Positions 33,437 to 43,059 of a DNA stretch of 64,000 nt are shown in pieces; position 1 is the first letter of the stretch, and every line of letters begins with the position of its first letter. The notes under the pieces are model-generated. The model saw only the letters and a list, made by a program, of their open reading frames with translations, was not told the origin of the DNA and made no database searches. Both the position numbers and the translations under genes were made by a program. Origin of the DNA: Terriglobia bacterium (GTDB lineage Bacteria; Acidobacteriota; Terriglobia; UBA7540); contig DASTAW010000027.1 in the NCBI GenBank assembly GCA_035712365.1, positions 1 to 64,000 of the forward strand, in the 5' to 3' direction.

Positions 33437-33928
33437 CAAGCCCCCCTGCTCACTCGTCTAACTGGATTAAACCTGATTCAACTACGCGCTCAACCTGCTG
33501 CTTCCCGACTGCACCACTTTGACTGCTGGCTCACAGGCTCAGCAGTTTTCCGCTCAAAGAAGATGTGTCTTCCAACGCAATAAACTGAACAAATTGGCAG
33601 GGTGGAATGGGCCCTCAGACTCGAGAGCATTGATGCTGGTTGTCCCTCCCCACTCGAACGTCATACCCCGAAATCTCGATCTGCTTTCTTCACCGACATC
33701 CCGATGGCAAAATGAGCCGTGCCATCGGTCGGGGCCATTGTATCAAAACATCGCGCGCTTACAAAGAAAAAATGCAAGATTTCAGCCAGAAGTCTAGCTC
33801 ACCGCTTTTGGGCCGTCCAGAGGGTGAATTCTCTAATGCTCTATCAGGTCCTGTCCCTATGGCTCCTTTGGGCCGGTTTTTGACAAGACGCGGTTTCAGC
33901 TCGCGGGTTTTCGGGTAAAATCATTGGC
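33437..33928. other. Gap between divergent carboxypeptidase and aspartase genes
   Basis: 492 bp with no gene-like frame. A TTGACA occurs at 33880-33885 and TAAAAT at 33916-33921 before the aspartase ATG, but the 30-base spacing is too long for a normal sigma-70 promoter. Confidence 0.4.
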
Positions 33929-35347
33929 ATGCAAACACGAATTGAGCATGATTCGCTTGGAGATGTTCATGTTCCAGCAGAGGCGTTTTACGGGGCACAG
34001 ACGGCCCGCGCCGTTGAGAATTACCCCATCAGCGGCATTCGGGCGCACCGGGTGCTCATCAAGGCGTACGGCTTGCTGAAGCAGGTCTGCGCGGAGACCA
34101 ACCTTCAACTGAAAATGATTCCCCGGCGAGTGGGCCAGGCGGTGGTGCGGGCTGCCGCAGACGTGGCAGCCAACCGGCTCGACGGGCAGTTTGTGGTGGA
34201 CGTTTATCAGGCGGGTGCCGGCGTCAGCTTCCATATGAATGTTAATGAGGTGATTGCCAACCGCGCCATCTGGTATCTCACCGGCAAACGCACCAACAAA
34301 CTCGGCAATTATTCCATCGTTCATCCCAATGACCACGTCAATTTCGGTCAGTCAACCAATGACACCTTTCCGACGGCCATGCGCCTCGCTTCCCTGCTGC
34401 TTCTGGAAGAGTTTTATCCGGCGCTCAAGGAGCTTGAAACGGCTTTCCGCAGGAAAGGCCGCGAGTTTGACAAGATTATCAAGAGTGGCCGAACGCATCT
34501 GCAGGACGCTGTGCCGGTGCGCCTGGGCCAGGAATTCGCTGCCTATGGCGTAACGCTTGGGCAGCTCCGCGAGCATATCCGGCAAAACGCCGGACCGCTT
34601 GCTGAGCTTGGCATCGGCGGCAGCGCCGTCGGAACGGGCTTGAACGCCCATCCACGCTATCCGCGCCTGGTGGTCAGGCGCCTTTCCGTGCTCACCGGAT
34701 TGCGCCTCCGTCCGGCGGCTGACCTGCGCGCTGCCATGCAGTCGCAGTTTGCCTTGGCCTCGGTCTCCGGTGCTCTTCGCAACCTGGCGCTGGAGCTCAT
34801 CCGCATTGCCAATGATCTGCGCCTGCTCACCAGCGGTCCGCTGACAGGCTTCAACGAGATTGTGCTGCCGGCGCTGCAGCCAGGCTCGAGCATCATGCCC
34901 GGCAAGGTGAATCCGGTGATGGGCGAACTGCTCGACATGGTGGCCTTCCAGGTAGTCGGGTGCGATACCGTGGTGGCGCTTGCCGTGCAGGCCGGGCAAC
35001 TGGAATTGAACGTCATGATGCCGGCGATGATCTGGAACGTGCTCCACGCAACCGAAATCCTGAAGAACACCTGCCATGTGGTTGCCAGTCGCTGCATCGA
35101 GGGAATCCGCGCCAATCGCGAGGTCTGCGAGCGCTACGCCTACCTGTCTCCGTCGATTGCCACGGCGCTCAATCCGGTGATCGGCTATACCCGCGCCGCA
35201 GAAGTGGTGAAGAAGTCGCTGCGAACCGGCAAAACAATACCTGAAGTATGCCTTGAAGATAACGTCATGAGCGAAAAGGAACTGAAGGAGATCCTCGATC
35301 CTTACCGCATGACAGAACCGGGACTTCCGCCAGCCCGCCAAAAGTAG
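33929..35347 (+). CDS. aspA: Aspartate ammonia-lyase, aspartase/fumarase superfamily (472 aa)
   Basis: Interconverts aspartate with fumarate and ammonia. Superfamily regions are clear: DSLGDVHVPAEAFYGAQTARA at the N-terminus, the VHPNDHVNFGQSTNDTFPTAMR substrate site near 131-152, SGRTHLQDAVPVRLGQEF near 187-204, and the signature GSSIMPGKVNPV near 320-331 with the catalytic serine loop. The run after it (MVAFQVVGCD..LELNVMMPAMIWNVLHA) is closer to aspartases than to class II fumarases, but the signature has G where many aspartases have A. A fumarase-like activity is therefore not excluded. It stands alone. Confidence 0.88.
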   Translation: MQTRIEHDSLGDVHVPAEAFYGAQTARAVENYPISGIRAHRVLIKAYGLLKQVCAETNLQLKMIPRRVGQAVVRAAADVAANRLDGQFVVDVYQAGAGVSFHMNVNEVIANRAIWYLTGKRTNKLGNYSIVHPNDHVNFGQSTNDTFPTAMRLASLLLLEEFYPALKELETAFRRKGREFDKIIKSGRTHLQDAVPVRLGQEFAAYGVTLGQLREHIRQNAGPLAELGIGGSAVGTGLNAHPRYPRLVVRRLSVLTGLRLRPAADLRAAMQSQFALASVSGALRNLALELIRIANDLRLLTSGPLTGFNEIVLPALQPGSSIMPGKVNPVMGELLDMVAFQVVGCDTVVALAVQAGQLELNVMMPAMIWNVLHATEILKNTCHVVASRCIEGIRANREVCERYAYLSPSIATALNPVIGYTRAAEVVKKSLRTGKTIPEVCLEDNVMSEKELKEILDPYRMTEPGLPPARQK

Positions 35348-35759
35348 GCTGCGGCAGCGTGGCGCCGGTGCTCGGCATCCTGAGAAGGTGTATTCCTACA
35401 GCACGTCAATCTGAAGCCGGCTTGTGGCCGAAGAATCGGACTTGCTCTTCTCTGCGGCAGCAGGTTCCTCGTTGCCCTTCGGCCCCTCGGAATGGCGGGG
35501 AGTAGGGCTCGGAATGCGGATGAGCAGGCGCCAGCCGTCCAGCTCGCAGCTCAAAAGCAGATGCGGACTTATTGTCATGGCCGTTCATAATTGGTAAGTT
35601 GTGAAGTATACCCGTTGAGGTCGGGTTTTTGCGATGGTCGGTGACCGCACGGAACTTGGCTGTGCGCCAGGTGCGGGCCACGGGAGAGCCGGAGCAGATT
35701 TAACCAATTGCTCGACGGCCGCCGCCGCAACCGGCGCGACGAAATCAGGAGGGCGATCG
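35348..35759. other. Gap before the FNR-type reductase
   Basis: Apart from the doubtful 60-codon minus-strand frame 35396-35578, no gene is seen. The reductase frame is open from 35634, but its true start has a strong ribosome binding site at 35747-35753. Confidence 0.4.
35396..35578 (-). CDS. Possible small protein (60 aa)
   Basis: A short frame with an N-terminal hydrophobic/aromatic half (LLLSCELDGWRLLIRIPSP) and a charged Pro/Glu/Lys/Ser tail. The composition looks natural, and the ending QIDVL is ordered, but the ribosome binding site is weak and no family is recognised. It could be chance. Confidence 0.3.
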   Translation of the reverse strand: MTISPHLLLSCELDGWRLLIRIPSPTPRHSEGPKGNEEPAAAEKSKSDSSATSRLQIDVL

Positions 35760-36503
35760 ATGGCAGCAACAGCAAATGAACCAACCCACGTGACAGTAAA
35801 ACTCGTCGGCCGTGAAGAAGTGGCCGAGCGCACATCTTTATTTCGATTCGAAAAGCCGCCCGGCTGGACGTTCAAATCAGGCCAGACTGTTGACATCACG
35901 TTGCTCGACCCGCCGGAAACCGATGCAGAAGGTAACACGCGGACTTTCTCGATCGCCAGCGCGCCGGATGAACCCACGTTGATGATTGCGACACGGATGC
36001 GCGACTCGGCCTTTAAGCGCACGCTCGGGGCCATGCCGCTGGGAACGGCGGTGAAGATCGAGGGTCCATTTGGCAACTTCGTTCTTCACAACAATCCGGC
36101 GAAAACAGCCGTGCTGCTGGCGGGCGGCATCGGCGTCACGCCGTTTCGGAGCATGGCATTTCGGGCAGCGAAGGAGAAGCTGCCGCACCGGGTCTTCCTG
36201 TTCCTCTCAAACCGGCGGCCGGAGGACGCCGCATTCCTCAAAGAGCTTGAGGCGCTGGAAAGGCAAAATCCGAATTACAAGCTGATTGCCACCATGACCG
36301 GAATGGAGAATTCCAGCCGGCCGTGGAATGGAGAAACCGGATTCATCGACAAGGAAATGCTCTCCAGACATGTGAAGGACGCCCTTTCTCCGATCTATTA
36401 CATTGCCGGCCCGCCGGGAATGGTGAACGGCCTGCGGGAAATGCTCCACCAGGCCGGAGTGGACGACGACGATATCCGGGCGGAAGACTTCCCTGGTTAC
36501 TGA
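35760..36503 (+). CDS. Ferredoxin-NADP reductase-like FAD/NAD oxidoreductase (247 aa)
   Basis: A two-domain flavoprotein of the FNR superfamily. The FAD domain (about residues 10-105) has the RTFSIAS motif near 64-70 and GPFGNFVL near 100. The NAD(P) domain has VLLAGGIGVTPFRSM near 116-130 and IYYIAGPPGMVNGLREML near 215-232. No 2Fe-2S domain is fused, so it must pass electrons to a separate partner. AGGAGGG precedes ATG 35760, which fixes the start. It stands alone; physiological partner unknown. Confidence 0.88.
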   Translation: MAATANEPTHVTVKLVGREEVAERTSLFRFEKPPGWTFKSGQTVDITLLDPPETDAEGNTRTFSIASAPDEPTLMIATRMRDSAFKRTLGAMPLGTAVKIEGPFGNFVLHNNPAKTAVLLAGGIGVTPFRSMAFRAAKEKLPHRVFLFLSNRRPEDAAFLKELEALERQNPNYKLIATMTGMENSSRPWNGETGFIDKEMLSRHVKDALSPIYYIAGPPGMVNGLREMLHQAGVDDDDIRAEDFPGY

Positions 36504-36660
36504 GCAGGTATGCGGCATAGTACAGACCTCCGTCGCCGCAGTCTGCGGCACTTGTTCATTGCGTCAGTGATGGAAGACGGGTTGTCCTCGGTGTCGTAAT
36601 GTTACCCGCTCAAACTTTTGTAGCGTCAGTAATTTGCACCGGTCGGGATGAAGAAAGCCC

Positions 36661-36689
36661 TTGACGACTGACTGACCATTATCTATACC
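36661..36689 (+). promoter_or_regulatory. Sigma-70-like promoter
   Basis: TTGACG (36661-36666), a 17-base spacer and TATACC (36684-36689), about 57 bases before the ATG of the small secreted protein. Five of six and four of six positions match consensus. Confidence 0.45.
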
Positions 36690-36745
36690 ATTCAGAATGC
36701 TGACGTCTACATTTGGTCCCCTGCCAGCAAGACAAGGAGGCGTCT

Positions 36746-37279
36746 ATGAAATCACTTCGAATGCTTTCACCCGCTGGCTTTCTGGTGCTCGTGATTTTGG
36801 GAGCCTGCTTCAGCGCCGGCATGGCGAGCGGTCAAGATTCCAAGGGACAATTGAGCGGTTGGGATAATCTCAAATCCCTGACGTCAGGTCAGGAAATTCT
36901 CGTCGTAATGAACAACGTCAAATCCCACCAGGGTAAGCTCCAGTCTCTCAGCGACAGCGGAATTACGCTTCGGCAGGCAAAGGGTGAGCTGACGCTGGCC
37001 CGCAAGGACATTCTTCGCGTATCCCAGAAGATAGGGCAAAACCACCAGACCCGAAACGCGTTGATTGGCATGGTCGTTGGAGCAACTGCGGGCCTTGTGA
37101 TTGGACTAAGCCCTTATTACGGCCAAAGAAACTGTACATTAGGCCCCGACTTCGCTTGCGGTAATCCCCCCAATCCGCACCTCGCGGAGGCCCTTACGCC
37201 TGTAGGTGCTCTGGCCGGCGGCGCTGTCGGCGGACTATTGCCGACGGGCGGATGGCACGAAGTCTACCGCGCCCGCTGA
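36746..37279 (+). CDS. Secreted/periplasmic protein with glycine-rich hydrophobic segments (177 aa)
   Basis: ATG 36746 follows AAGGAGG. A signal peptide ends near residue 30 (MASGQ). Next comes a small beta unit, LTSGQEILVVMNNVKSHQGKLQSLSDSGITLRQAKGELTLARKDILRVSQK (about 45-95), which resembles an Sm-like or NfeD-like barrel strand order. Two Gly/Ala-rich hydrophobic stretches follow (IGMVVGATAGLVIG and GALAGGAVGGLLP), like glycine-zipper segments. This architecture is common and uncharacterised in Acidobacteriota. It is downstream of a plausible sigma-70 promoter and ends convergently with the protease operon. Confidence 0.8.
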   Translation: MKSLRMLSPAGFLVLVILGACFSAGMASGQDSKGQLSGWDNLKSLTSGQEILVVMNNVKSHQGKLQSLSDSGITLRQAKGELTLARKDILRVSQKIGQNHQTRNALIGMVVGATAGLVIGLSPYYGQRNCTLGPDFACGNPPNPHLAEALTPVGALAGGAVGGLLPTGGWHEVYRAR

Positions 37280-37357
37280 CGGCCCACAGCTGGCGTACAC
37301 GCCCGACCTGTAGTGTCTGCAACCGCGGCAGACCGAATCGCAAATCACAATTGAATT

Positions 37358-38335
37358 TCAGAACCAGAAGTGCCACGCGGTATCCACCAGCGCATGGGTA
37401 AAGGCTGAGGCGGAGGTGCGTTTTCGGATGCGCCAGGCGTTGCCATAAAAAATTCCCGCCAGGGTGGCCATGATGGCGTAGCGCCAGTTGGGCACCGGCG
37501 CGTGGTGCAGGTGCGAAAGCCCGAAGATGACTGAAGCCACCAGCAGCCCGTTCCGCCCGTGATGCGGCGGCTTGAAAGTCTTTACCAGCAGGTTCTGCAG
37601 GATTCCCCGGAAAAGAAATTCCTCCGGAATGGCCACGGTGAGATAGATGCCCACGAAGTCCGCAGCGAAAGCAACCACGTTGAGGTGATGAGCGTGCGGG
37701 TGAATGAAATGGAGCACCAGGCCGAGTGGTATGGCCAGAATGATGAATGCGATGAAGTTCAGGCTTCCTTCGGTGAGGTCGCCGGCCTTAAAGAGCAATT
37801 TGTACCCGGCGTCTTTCAGGCCGCGGACGACGAGAAAGGCATAAGCGCCGACGCACACGCAAAATATGGGGCGGAAGATATAGATATCTTCCGGCCAGAT
37901 CCAGATGCCGCTCAGCCATCCGGCGCTGACCGGCAACCCCAGGCTGAGCATGGCCGCGAAGTCCCGCCAGCTTGCGCTCTCGGCGTAGTGTTTGCGATTG
38001 GGGAGCAGCAGCAAAGTGGGCACGGCGATATAGGCGATGAGCTTTGCCAGCGCCGGATATGAAAATGTTCGAGTGCTGCAAGCCAGGATGAAATAAGGAA
38101 TAAGAAGGGCAATCGGCATCAGGATGGCAAGCAACAGTGAATCATGCGTCCGCTTTCTGAGCCAGTGGATAAAGTCCGTCGAAGTGAAGGCGACGAAAAC
38201 GCCCAGCAACAGCGCGAGGGACTCCATCAAAGCGGCCAGCCGCCAGGGATCCAGTTGAATTTGAAGTAGGAGAATGGCCTCCGCCAGTGCAGCCGCAAGT
38301 GAGAGGCCAACCACGCTGAAAAGCGCAATTTTCAT
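37358..38335 (-). CDS. CPBP-family intramembrane metalloprotease (325 aa)
   Basis: A multi-pass protein of the CAAX-protease/bacteriocin-processing family. About eight hydrophobic segments precede the C-terminal catalytic core: PEEFLFRGILQNLL near 234-247 (Glu-Glu and Arg), VIFGLSHLHHA near 265 (His), IMATLAGIFYGNAWRI near 284 and FTHALVDTAWHF near the end (second His). ATG 38335 lies just after the stop of the upstream M16 gene, so translation is probably coupled. It completes a three-gene protease operon. Its target and link with the M16 pair are unknown. Confidence 0.88.
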   Translation of the reverse strand: MKIALFSVVGLSLAAALAEAILLLQIQLDPWRLAALMESLALLLGVFVAFTSTDFIHWLRKRTHDSLLLAILMPIALLIPYFILACSTRTFSYPALAKLIAYIAVPTLLLLPNRKHYAESASWRDFAAMLSLGLPVSAGWLSGIWIWPEDIYIFRPIFCVCVGAYAFLVVRGLKDAGYKLLFKAGDLTEGSLNFIAFIILAIPLGLVLHFIHPHAHHLNVVAFAADFVGIYLTVAIPEEFLFRGILQNLLVKTFKPPHHGRNGLLVASVIFGLSHLHHAPVPNWRYAIMATLAGIFYGNAWRIRKRTSASAFTHALVDTAWHFWF

Positions 38336-38339
38336 CCGG

Positions 38340-39833
38340 CTATCTTTCGGGAGCGGGACGATCCGCCGTGGACTTCTGCGGCTCGGAGAACGCGCGACCC
38401 ACGTCCGCAATAGGAATTACGCGCGCGGCGCCAAGCTTGTCGAGGTCCCCTTTGAAGGCGGCAACATTGCCGACCAGCACGATGATATCGTCATCCGGGT
38501 TGAGGTACTTCCGCGTGACGGCCAGCACCTCATCCGCGGTGAGCGCGCGGACCCGCTTTGGAAGCTCGGCCCAATATTCTGGCGGAAGATGATAGAGCAT
38601 CGTCTCCAGCACCTGGTTGGCCACCTGGCTTGCAGACTCAAACTGCAGCGCCTCATGGCCCACCAGGTAATCACGCGCGTTCTGGATTTCCCATTGCTCG
38701 ATCGGCCGGTTGCGCAGGCGCGAGATTTCATCCAGGACCATTTCGGTGGCTTTGATTGTTTCGGCAGAGCGCGTTGACGTCTTGGCCACCCACCCGCCCA
38801 GCGTGGAGTAGCAGTCAAGGTCGCTCGAAGCGCCATAGACCAGTCCGTGCCGCGTCCGCAGGGCGTAAAACAGCCTGTTGGCGGCAGGCCCGCCCAGCAC
38901 CTGGTTGGCAATGGCCAGCGCGAAGTAATCGGGGCTCGAACGCGGAACGCCGAGGTTGGCCACCCGAATCTCGGTCTGCACCGCGTCGGGTTTGTTAATG
39001 ACAACCACCTGCCGCTGCTGCGGCGAGCGCGGCTGATTGTCGGGCGGGAGAGTTGCGCCGGGGACATTCTTCCAATTACCGAGAAAGCGCTGTGCCAGAG
39101 TGATGCAGTCGGCTTCTGTAATGTCGCCCGCCACGGCAAGAATGGTGCGTGAAGGCACGTAATTTCGCTGGTGAAAATGGACGAGCTGCTTGCGGGTCAC
39201 ACGCACAATCGAGTCGCTGGTGCCGTCTTCCGAGTGCGCATAATCTGTTCCGGCAAAAAGCATCCGCCGCAAGACTGTATCGGCCACGTAGCCGGGATCC
39301 TGGTTGACGACATTCAGCGCGGAGAGTGTTTGCTTCCGAATACGCTCCACTTCATCCGGCGCAAATGCAGGATGGACCAGCAAATCGGACATTACATCGA
39401 AGGCGAGCTCCTTGTGGCTCGAAAGCACACTGACGTTGGCATAGGATTGGTCCCAGCCCGCGCCGGTGTCAATCGATCCTCCGGCCTGGTCAATGGCCTG
39501 GGCGATCTGATAGGCGGTCCTGTGCTTTGTGCCCTCGGGCAGGAGCCCGGCCACCATGCTGGCGGCCCCGGGAATGCCTGGCGGATCAGCCTCAGCGCCG
39601 GCCTCGACGATGGCGTAAAGCCGCACGATCGGCACATCGTGACGCTCAATCAGCACAATGCGAAGTCCGTTCGCCAGTTGATGCACTGCGGGCATGTGGA
39701 AGGTGATCTCCTCAGGCGGCGGAACAACCGGAGGCAGGTCCCGCGCGCGCAAGGGCAAAAATGCCAGGCAGGCCGCCAACACGGCGAGGCCGCAAAGTAC
39801 CACCTTCCTCCTGATGTGCGTCTTCAAGATCAA
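38340..39833 (-). CDS. M16-family peptidase-like subunit lacking the zinc site (497 aa)
   Basis: An insulinase/PqqL-type protein with signal peptide (about residues 8-30) and two M16 domains. The HxxEH position reads GAASMVAGLL, so zinc cannot bind. The C-terminal domain keeps the Arg/Tyr motif (NRLFYALRTRHGLVYG near 320), which contributes to the active site of the partner in two-subunit M16 peptidases such as the mitochondrial processing peptidase. It overlaps the upstream zinc-binding subunit by four bases, ATGA, so the two are translationally coupled. Confidence 0.92.
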   Translation of the reverse strand: MILKTHIRRKVVLCGLAVLAACLAFLPLRARDLPPVVPPPEEITFHMPAVHQLANGLRIVLIERHDVPIVRLYAIVEAGAEADPPGIPGAASMVAGLLPEGTKHRTAYQIAQAIDQAGGSIDTGAGWDQSYANVSVLSSHKELAFDVMSDLLVHPAFAPDEVERIRKQTLSALNVVNQDPGYVADTVLRRMLFAGTDYAHSEDGTSDSIVRVTRKQLVHFHQRNYVPSRTILAVAGDITEADCITLAQRFLGNWKNVPGATLPPDNQPRSPQQRQVVVINKPDAVQTEIRVANLGVPRSSPDYFALAIANQVLGGPAANRLFYALRTRHGLVYGASSDLDCYSTLGGWVAKTSTRSAETIKATEMVLDEISRLRNRPIEQWEIQNARDYLVGHEALQFESASQVANQVLETMLYHLPPEYWAELPKRVRALTADEVLAVTRKYLNPDDDIIVLVGNVAAFKGDLDKLGAARVIPIADVGRAFSEPQKSTADRPAPER

Positions 39834-41215
39834 TGCCCACCTGCACTCAATTTTGGAGTGACCGGGCCGTTCCGGCCAGGATTCACTTCCAGAAGCGTCC
39901 TATTGCTATGTACGAAATATTTGCGGGCCACTGCCTGCACCTGCCCGGCGGTGACGGCCAGAAAACGTTCCGCCTCCGAATTGATCAGATCAGGATTATC
40001 GAGTACGGCGGAATCGTAGCCCAACTGGTCGGCCAGGTCCTTGGAGTTTTCACGATTGCTGGCAAGATCAAAAAGCACCTGGTTCTTTGCCTTGTCGAGT
40101 TCTGCTGGAGAAAGCGGATTGTCTTGTAGTCGCTCGAGAATTGCGTCAATGGCCGCCTCGCCCTCGGCTGGAGTGTGTCCATCGTTCATCACGGCAAAAA
40201 CAAAAAACAGGTTTGGGTCTTCGCTGAACTCGGCTGAAGTTTGGGCTTCTACCGCAAGCTGCTGCTGGTAAACAAGCTGATGATAAATCATGCCGCTGTC
40301 GCCGGCAGAAAGAATTTTGGAAGCAATCTGGAGCGGGTAGGCGTCGGGCGTGCCATCGGCCGGAATGTGGTACGCCGCCACAAACGCCGGCAGGGCGACG
40401 TCTCTCGTCATGCTGACCACGCGGCCGGCGGTCTGCGGCGGCTCGATAGGAATATTGTTCGTGGCTGGCAATGTTCCCGCCGGTATGGGTCCGAAATACT
40501 TTCGGATGGATTGCTCGGCATCGCCAAGCGAAAATTTGCCGGCAATCACGATGGTCGCATTATTGGGTACGTAGTATGTGTTGTAAAAATTGCGGATCGC
40601 ATCCACCGTCGCGTGGCTGACATCGTCGGTGGTGCCGATCGGCAGGTGGCGATAAGGGCCCACCGTAAAAGCGTTTTCGTAAAGTGTGGGGATAACGGCG
40701 CCGTAGGGAGGGTTTTCATAACGCCGCCGGTGCTCGTCTTCCACCACCGTCCTTTCGTTGTCAAGCGCGGCCTGGCTGATATCCAGGTTGCGCATCCGAT
40801 CGGCTTCAAGCCACAACGCCACGGGAAGGTTTGAAGTTGGCATCGTCTCCCAATAGACGGTGGCGTCGGTGGTGGTGTAGGCGTTGTCGATCCCGCCCAC
40901 TCTGACGATGTAATCGGAAAAGCGTCTGCCGATCGTCCGGGTGCCGTCGAACATCAGGTGCTCAAGAAGGTGGGCGAATCCCGTCTTCCCGGGCGCTTCA
41001 TTGCGTGAGCCAACGTGATACCAGACCTCAACGGTGATCACCGGCGCATCGCCTCGATTCACCATTACGGCGCGAAGTCCGTTGGGCAAGCGGAGCGTGT
41101 GGACCTCAACCGGTGGGATCGCTGTCCCTGCAGTAGCCGCATGCGGCGCAATCAGGATGAGCAGGACAAGCACCGCGAGGGTGCGAGCACGCAACAAAAT
41201 GGAAGGGCCTCTCAA
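39830..41215 (-). CDS. M16-family zinc peptidase, catalytic subunit (461 aa)
   Basis: A periplasmic pitrilysin-type peptidase. A signal peptide ends near residue 30 (ATAGT). The inverted zinc motif is complete: HLLEH in GFAHLLEHLMFDGT near 81-94, with the downstream glutamate in NERTVVEDEHRRR near 154-166. The second domain has the usual PAFVAAYHIP strand. It pairs with the zinc-less subunit that overlaps its stop and with the CPBP protease after that. It probably degrades peptides after uptake or secretion. It starts the operon; the NAD synthetase upstream is 128 bp away on the same strand. Confidence 0.94.
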   Translation of the reverse strand: MRGPSILLRARTLAVLVLLILIAPHAATAGTAIPPVEVHTLRLPNGLRAVMVNRGDAPVITVEVWYHVGSRNEAPGKTGFAHLLEHLMFDGTRTIGRRFSDYIVRVGGIDNAYTTTDATVYWETMPTSNLPVALWLEADRMRNLDISQAALDNERTVVEDEHRRRYENPPYGAVIPTLYENAFTVGPYRHLPIGTTDDVSHATVDAIRNFYNTYYVPNNATIVIAGKFSLGDAEQSIRKYFGPIPAGTLPATNNIPIEPPQTAGRVVSMTRDVALPAFVAAYHIPADGTPDAYPLQIASKILSAGDSGMIYHQLVYQQQLAVEAQTSAEFSEDPNLFFVFAVMNDGHTPAEGEAAIDAILERLQDNPLSPAELDKAKNQVLFDLASNRENSKDLADQLGYDSAVLDNPDLINSEAERFLAVTAGQVQAVARKYFVHSNRTLLEVNPGRNGPVTPKLSAGGH

Positions 41216-41343
41216 GCTGCCTCGATCAGGAGGTCAAACGCTGACGCACAGGAGCCACGGAATGTCCGCGGATTCTGGTCCCGCGAAGCGAGATCAGCAT
41301 GACATCAACGCCCCGAGATGATGCCGGCAATTTTAGTTGTTCG

Positions 41344-42987
41344 TCACGAACCGGTGAACCGCTGGGCAATCGGATAACGCCTGCCCATTCCAAAGGCCTT
41401 GGCCGTCACCTTGAGCGCGGGCGAGGCCTGCTGGCGCTTGTATTCAGCGCACATCACGCGCCGCATCACGTCCTGAACCAGCCCCAGGTCAACTTTGTAC
41501 TTCGCCGCAATGTCCCTGGCGCACAACCGCTCCTCGATGATGCTCTTCAGGATAACGTCCAGCACCTCGTAAGGCGGCAGGGTGTCCTGGTCCGTTTGAT
41601 TTGGCCTCAGCTCCGCGGAGGGCGGCTTGACGAGGCAGGAGCATGGAATGCGCTCTTTCTCGCGGTTCAGATAGCGCGCCAGCGTGTAGACCATCGTTTT
41701 GGGCAGGTCGGCGATCACCGAAAGTCCCCCGGCCATGTCGCCATACAGCGTGCAGTAACCGACGGCCAGTTCCGACTTGTTGCCCGTGCTCAGCACCATG
41801 GCGCCCAGCTTGTTCGACAGGGCCATCAGAATGTTTCCGCGAATGCGCGCCTGAAGGTTCTCTTCGGTCACGTCAGCGGCGAGCCCCTTGAAAGAGGGTT
41901 CCAGCGTCCCAAGATAGCCCTCATAAAGAGGTGTGATAGGGATGATGCGGAAATCAACGCCCAGCCGTTTCGATAGGTCTTCCGCATCCACCAGGCTGCC
42001 GCTTGAAGAATACGGCCCGGGCATGGCAATGGCATGAACGTTTTCGGGACCCAGCGCATCAACCGCCAGCGTCAAAACCACGGCTGAGTCAATTCCGCCG
42101 CTGACTCCGACAATAGCCTTCTTGAAGCCGCACTTCCGCATGTAATCGCGCGTGCCCAGCAGCAGCGCCTTGTAAACGGCCTCAATCTCGGAGGCTGGAG
42201 CATCGTGGATGTCGGCCTTCGCGCCGGCGGGGTCAAACACGATCAAATCCTCCTCGAAAGATCGGGCACGGGCAATCAGCGTGCCTCCGGCGCTGAAGGC
42301 CAGACTTGAGCCGTCGAGGATGAGCTGATCGTTGCCGCCCACGTGATTGACGTAAGCCACCGGGATCCGATGCTCCACCGCAATCGTCCGGAGCATGTCA
42401 TGCCGCAATTTGATCTTTTCGGTGCTGTAGGGAGACGAGGCGATGTTGAGAAGCAGCTTGGCGCCTGCGCGCGATATCTCCTCCACGGGATCGCGGGGAT
42501 AGAGCCGCTTGCGCCAGAAGTTCTTGTCATTCCAGATGTCTTCGCAGATCGTGACCCCGATCCGCATGCCCTCGAGGTCGTAAATCCCCAATGTATTTCC
42601 GGGCTCGAAGTAGCGGGATTCGTCAAAGACGTCGTAAAACGGCAGCAGAATTTTGACGTAGTCGAGAAGAATTTTCCCACGGTAGACGAGCGCCGCGGCA
42701 TTCGACACCGTCTTGCCCAGTTGCACGCGCGAAGAGCGAACGTAGCCAATCAGGGCGGGGATTTCCGGCAGCAGATGGCTCAGACGCGAAAGCTCTGCCT
42801 CAGACCGCTCAATGAAATCCTGCCTTTCCACCATGTCGCGCGGCGGATAGCCGCAGACGGCCATTTCCGGAAAAACCACCAGGTCGGCCTTGCGCTCGAC
42901 GGCCATCCTGGCGTAGTGCAGGATTTTTGCGACGTTTCCCTCAAAGTCTCCAACGGTGGTATTGATCTGAGCCAGCGCGATCTTCAT
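41344..42987 (-). CDS. nadE: Glutamine-dependent NAD+ synthetase (547 aa)
   Basis: Amidates nicotinic acid adenine dinucleotide with ammonia from glutamine. The N-terminal nitrilase-type glutaminase (about 1-250) shows its triad: Glu in VVFPEMAVCGYPP near 42, Lys in YVKILLPFYDVFDESRYF near 113 and Cys in GVTICEDIWND near 147. The C-terminal ATP-pyrophosphatase domain (about 265-547) has the P-loop VGVSGGIDSAVVLTLA near 293 and NKSELAVGYCTLYGDMAGG near 403. Length is normal for the two-domain enzyme. ATG 42987 sits at the start of MKIALAQINTTVGDFEGN, the standard N-terminus. Confidence 0.97.
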   Translation of the reverse strand: MKIALAQINTTVGDFEGNVAKILHYARMAVERKADLVVFPEMAVCGYPPRDMVERQDFIERSEAELSRLSHLLPEIPALIGYVRSSRVQLGKTVSNAAALVYRGKILLDYVKILLPFYDVFDESRYFEPGNTLGIYDLEGMRIGVTICEDIWNDKNFWRKRLYPRDPVEEISRAGAKLLLNIASSPYSTEKIKLRHDMLRTIAVEHRIPVAYVNHVGGNDQLILDGSSLAFSAGGTLIARARSFEEDLIVFDPAGAKADIHDAPASEIEAVYKALLLGTRDYMRKCGFKKAIVGVSGGIDSAVVLTLAVDALGPENVHAIAMPGPYSSSGSLVDAEDLSKRLGVDFRIIPITPLYEGYLGTLEPSFKGLAADVTEENLQARIRGNILMALSNKLGAMVLSTGNKSELAVGYCTLYGDMAGGLSVIADLPKTMVYTLARYLNREKERIPCSCLVKPPSAELRPNQTDQDTLPPYEVLDVILKSIIEERLCARDIAAKYKVDLGLVQDVMRRVMCAEYKRQQASPALKVTAKAFGMGRRYPIAQRFTGS

Positions 42988-43059
42988 AGTATGAATGCGA
43001 AAGCAGCAACCTCGCTGTTAAGGATAAAATTCCAAGTATACTGGAGCCGGCAAAAGGAA

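Noticed and set aside
33880-33921. Sigma-70 promoter for aspartase
   Set aside because: TTGACA and TAAAAT are 30 bases apart, too far for a normal promoter.
34352-35341. 329-codon minus-strand frame inside the aspartase gene
   Set aside because: Antisense shadow of a clearly coding gene with a family signature on the plus strand.
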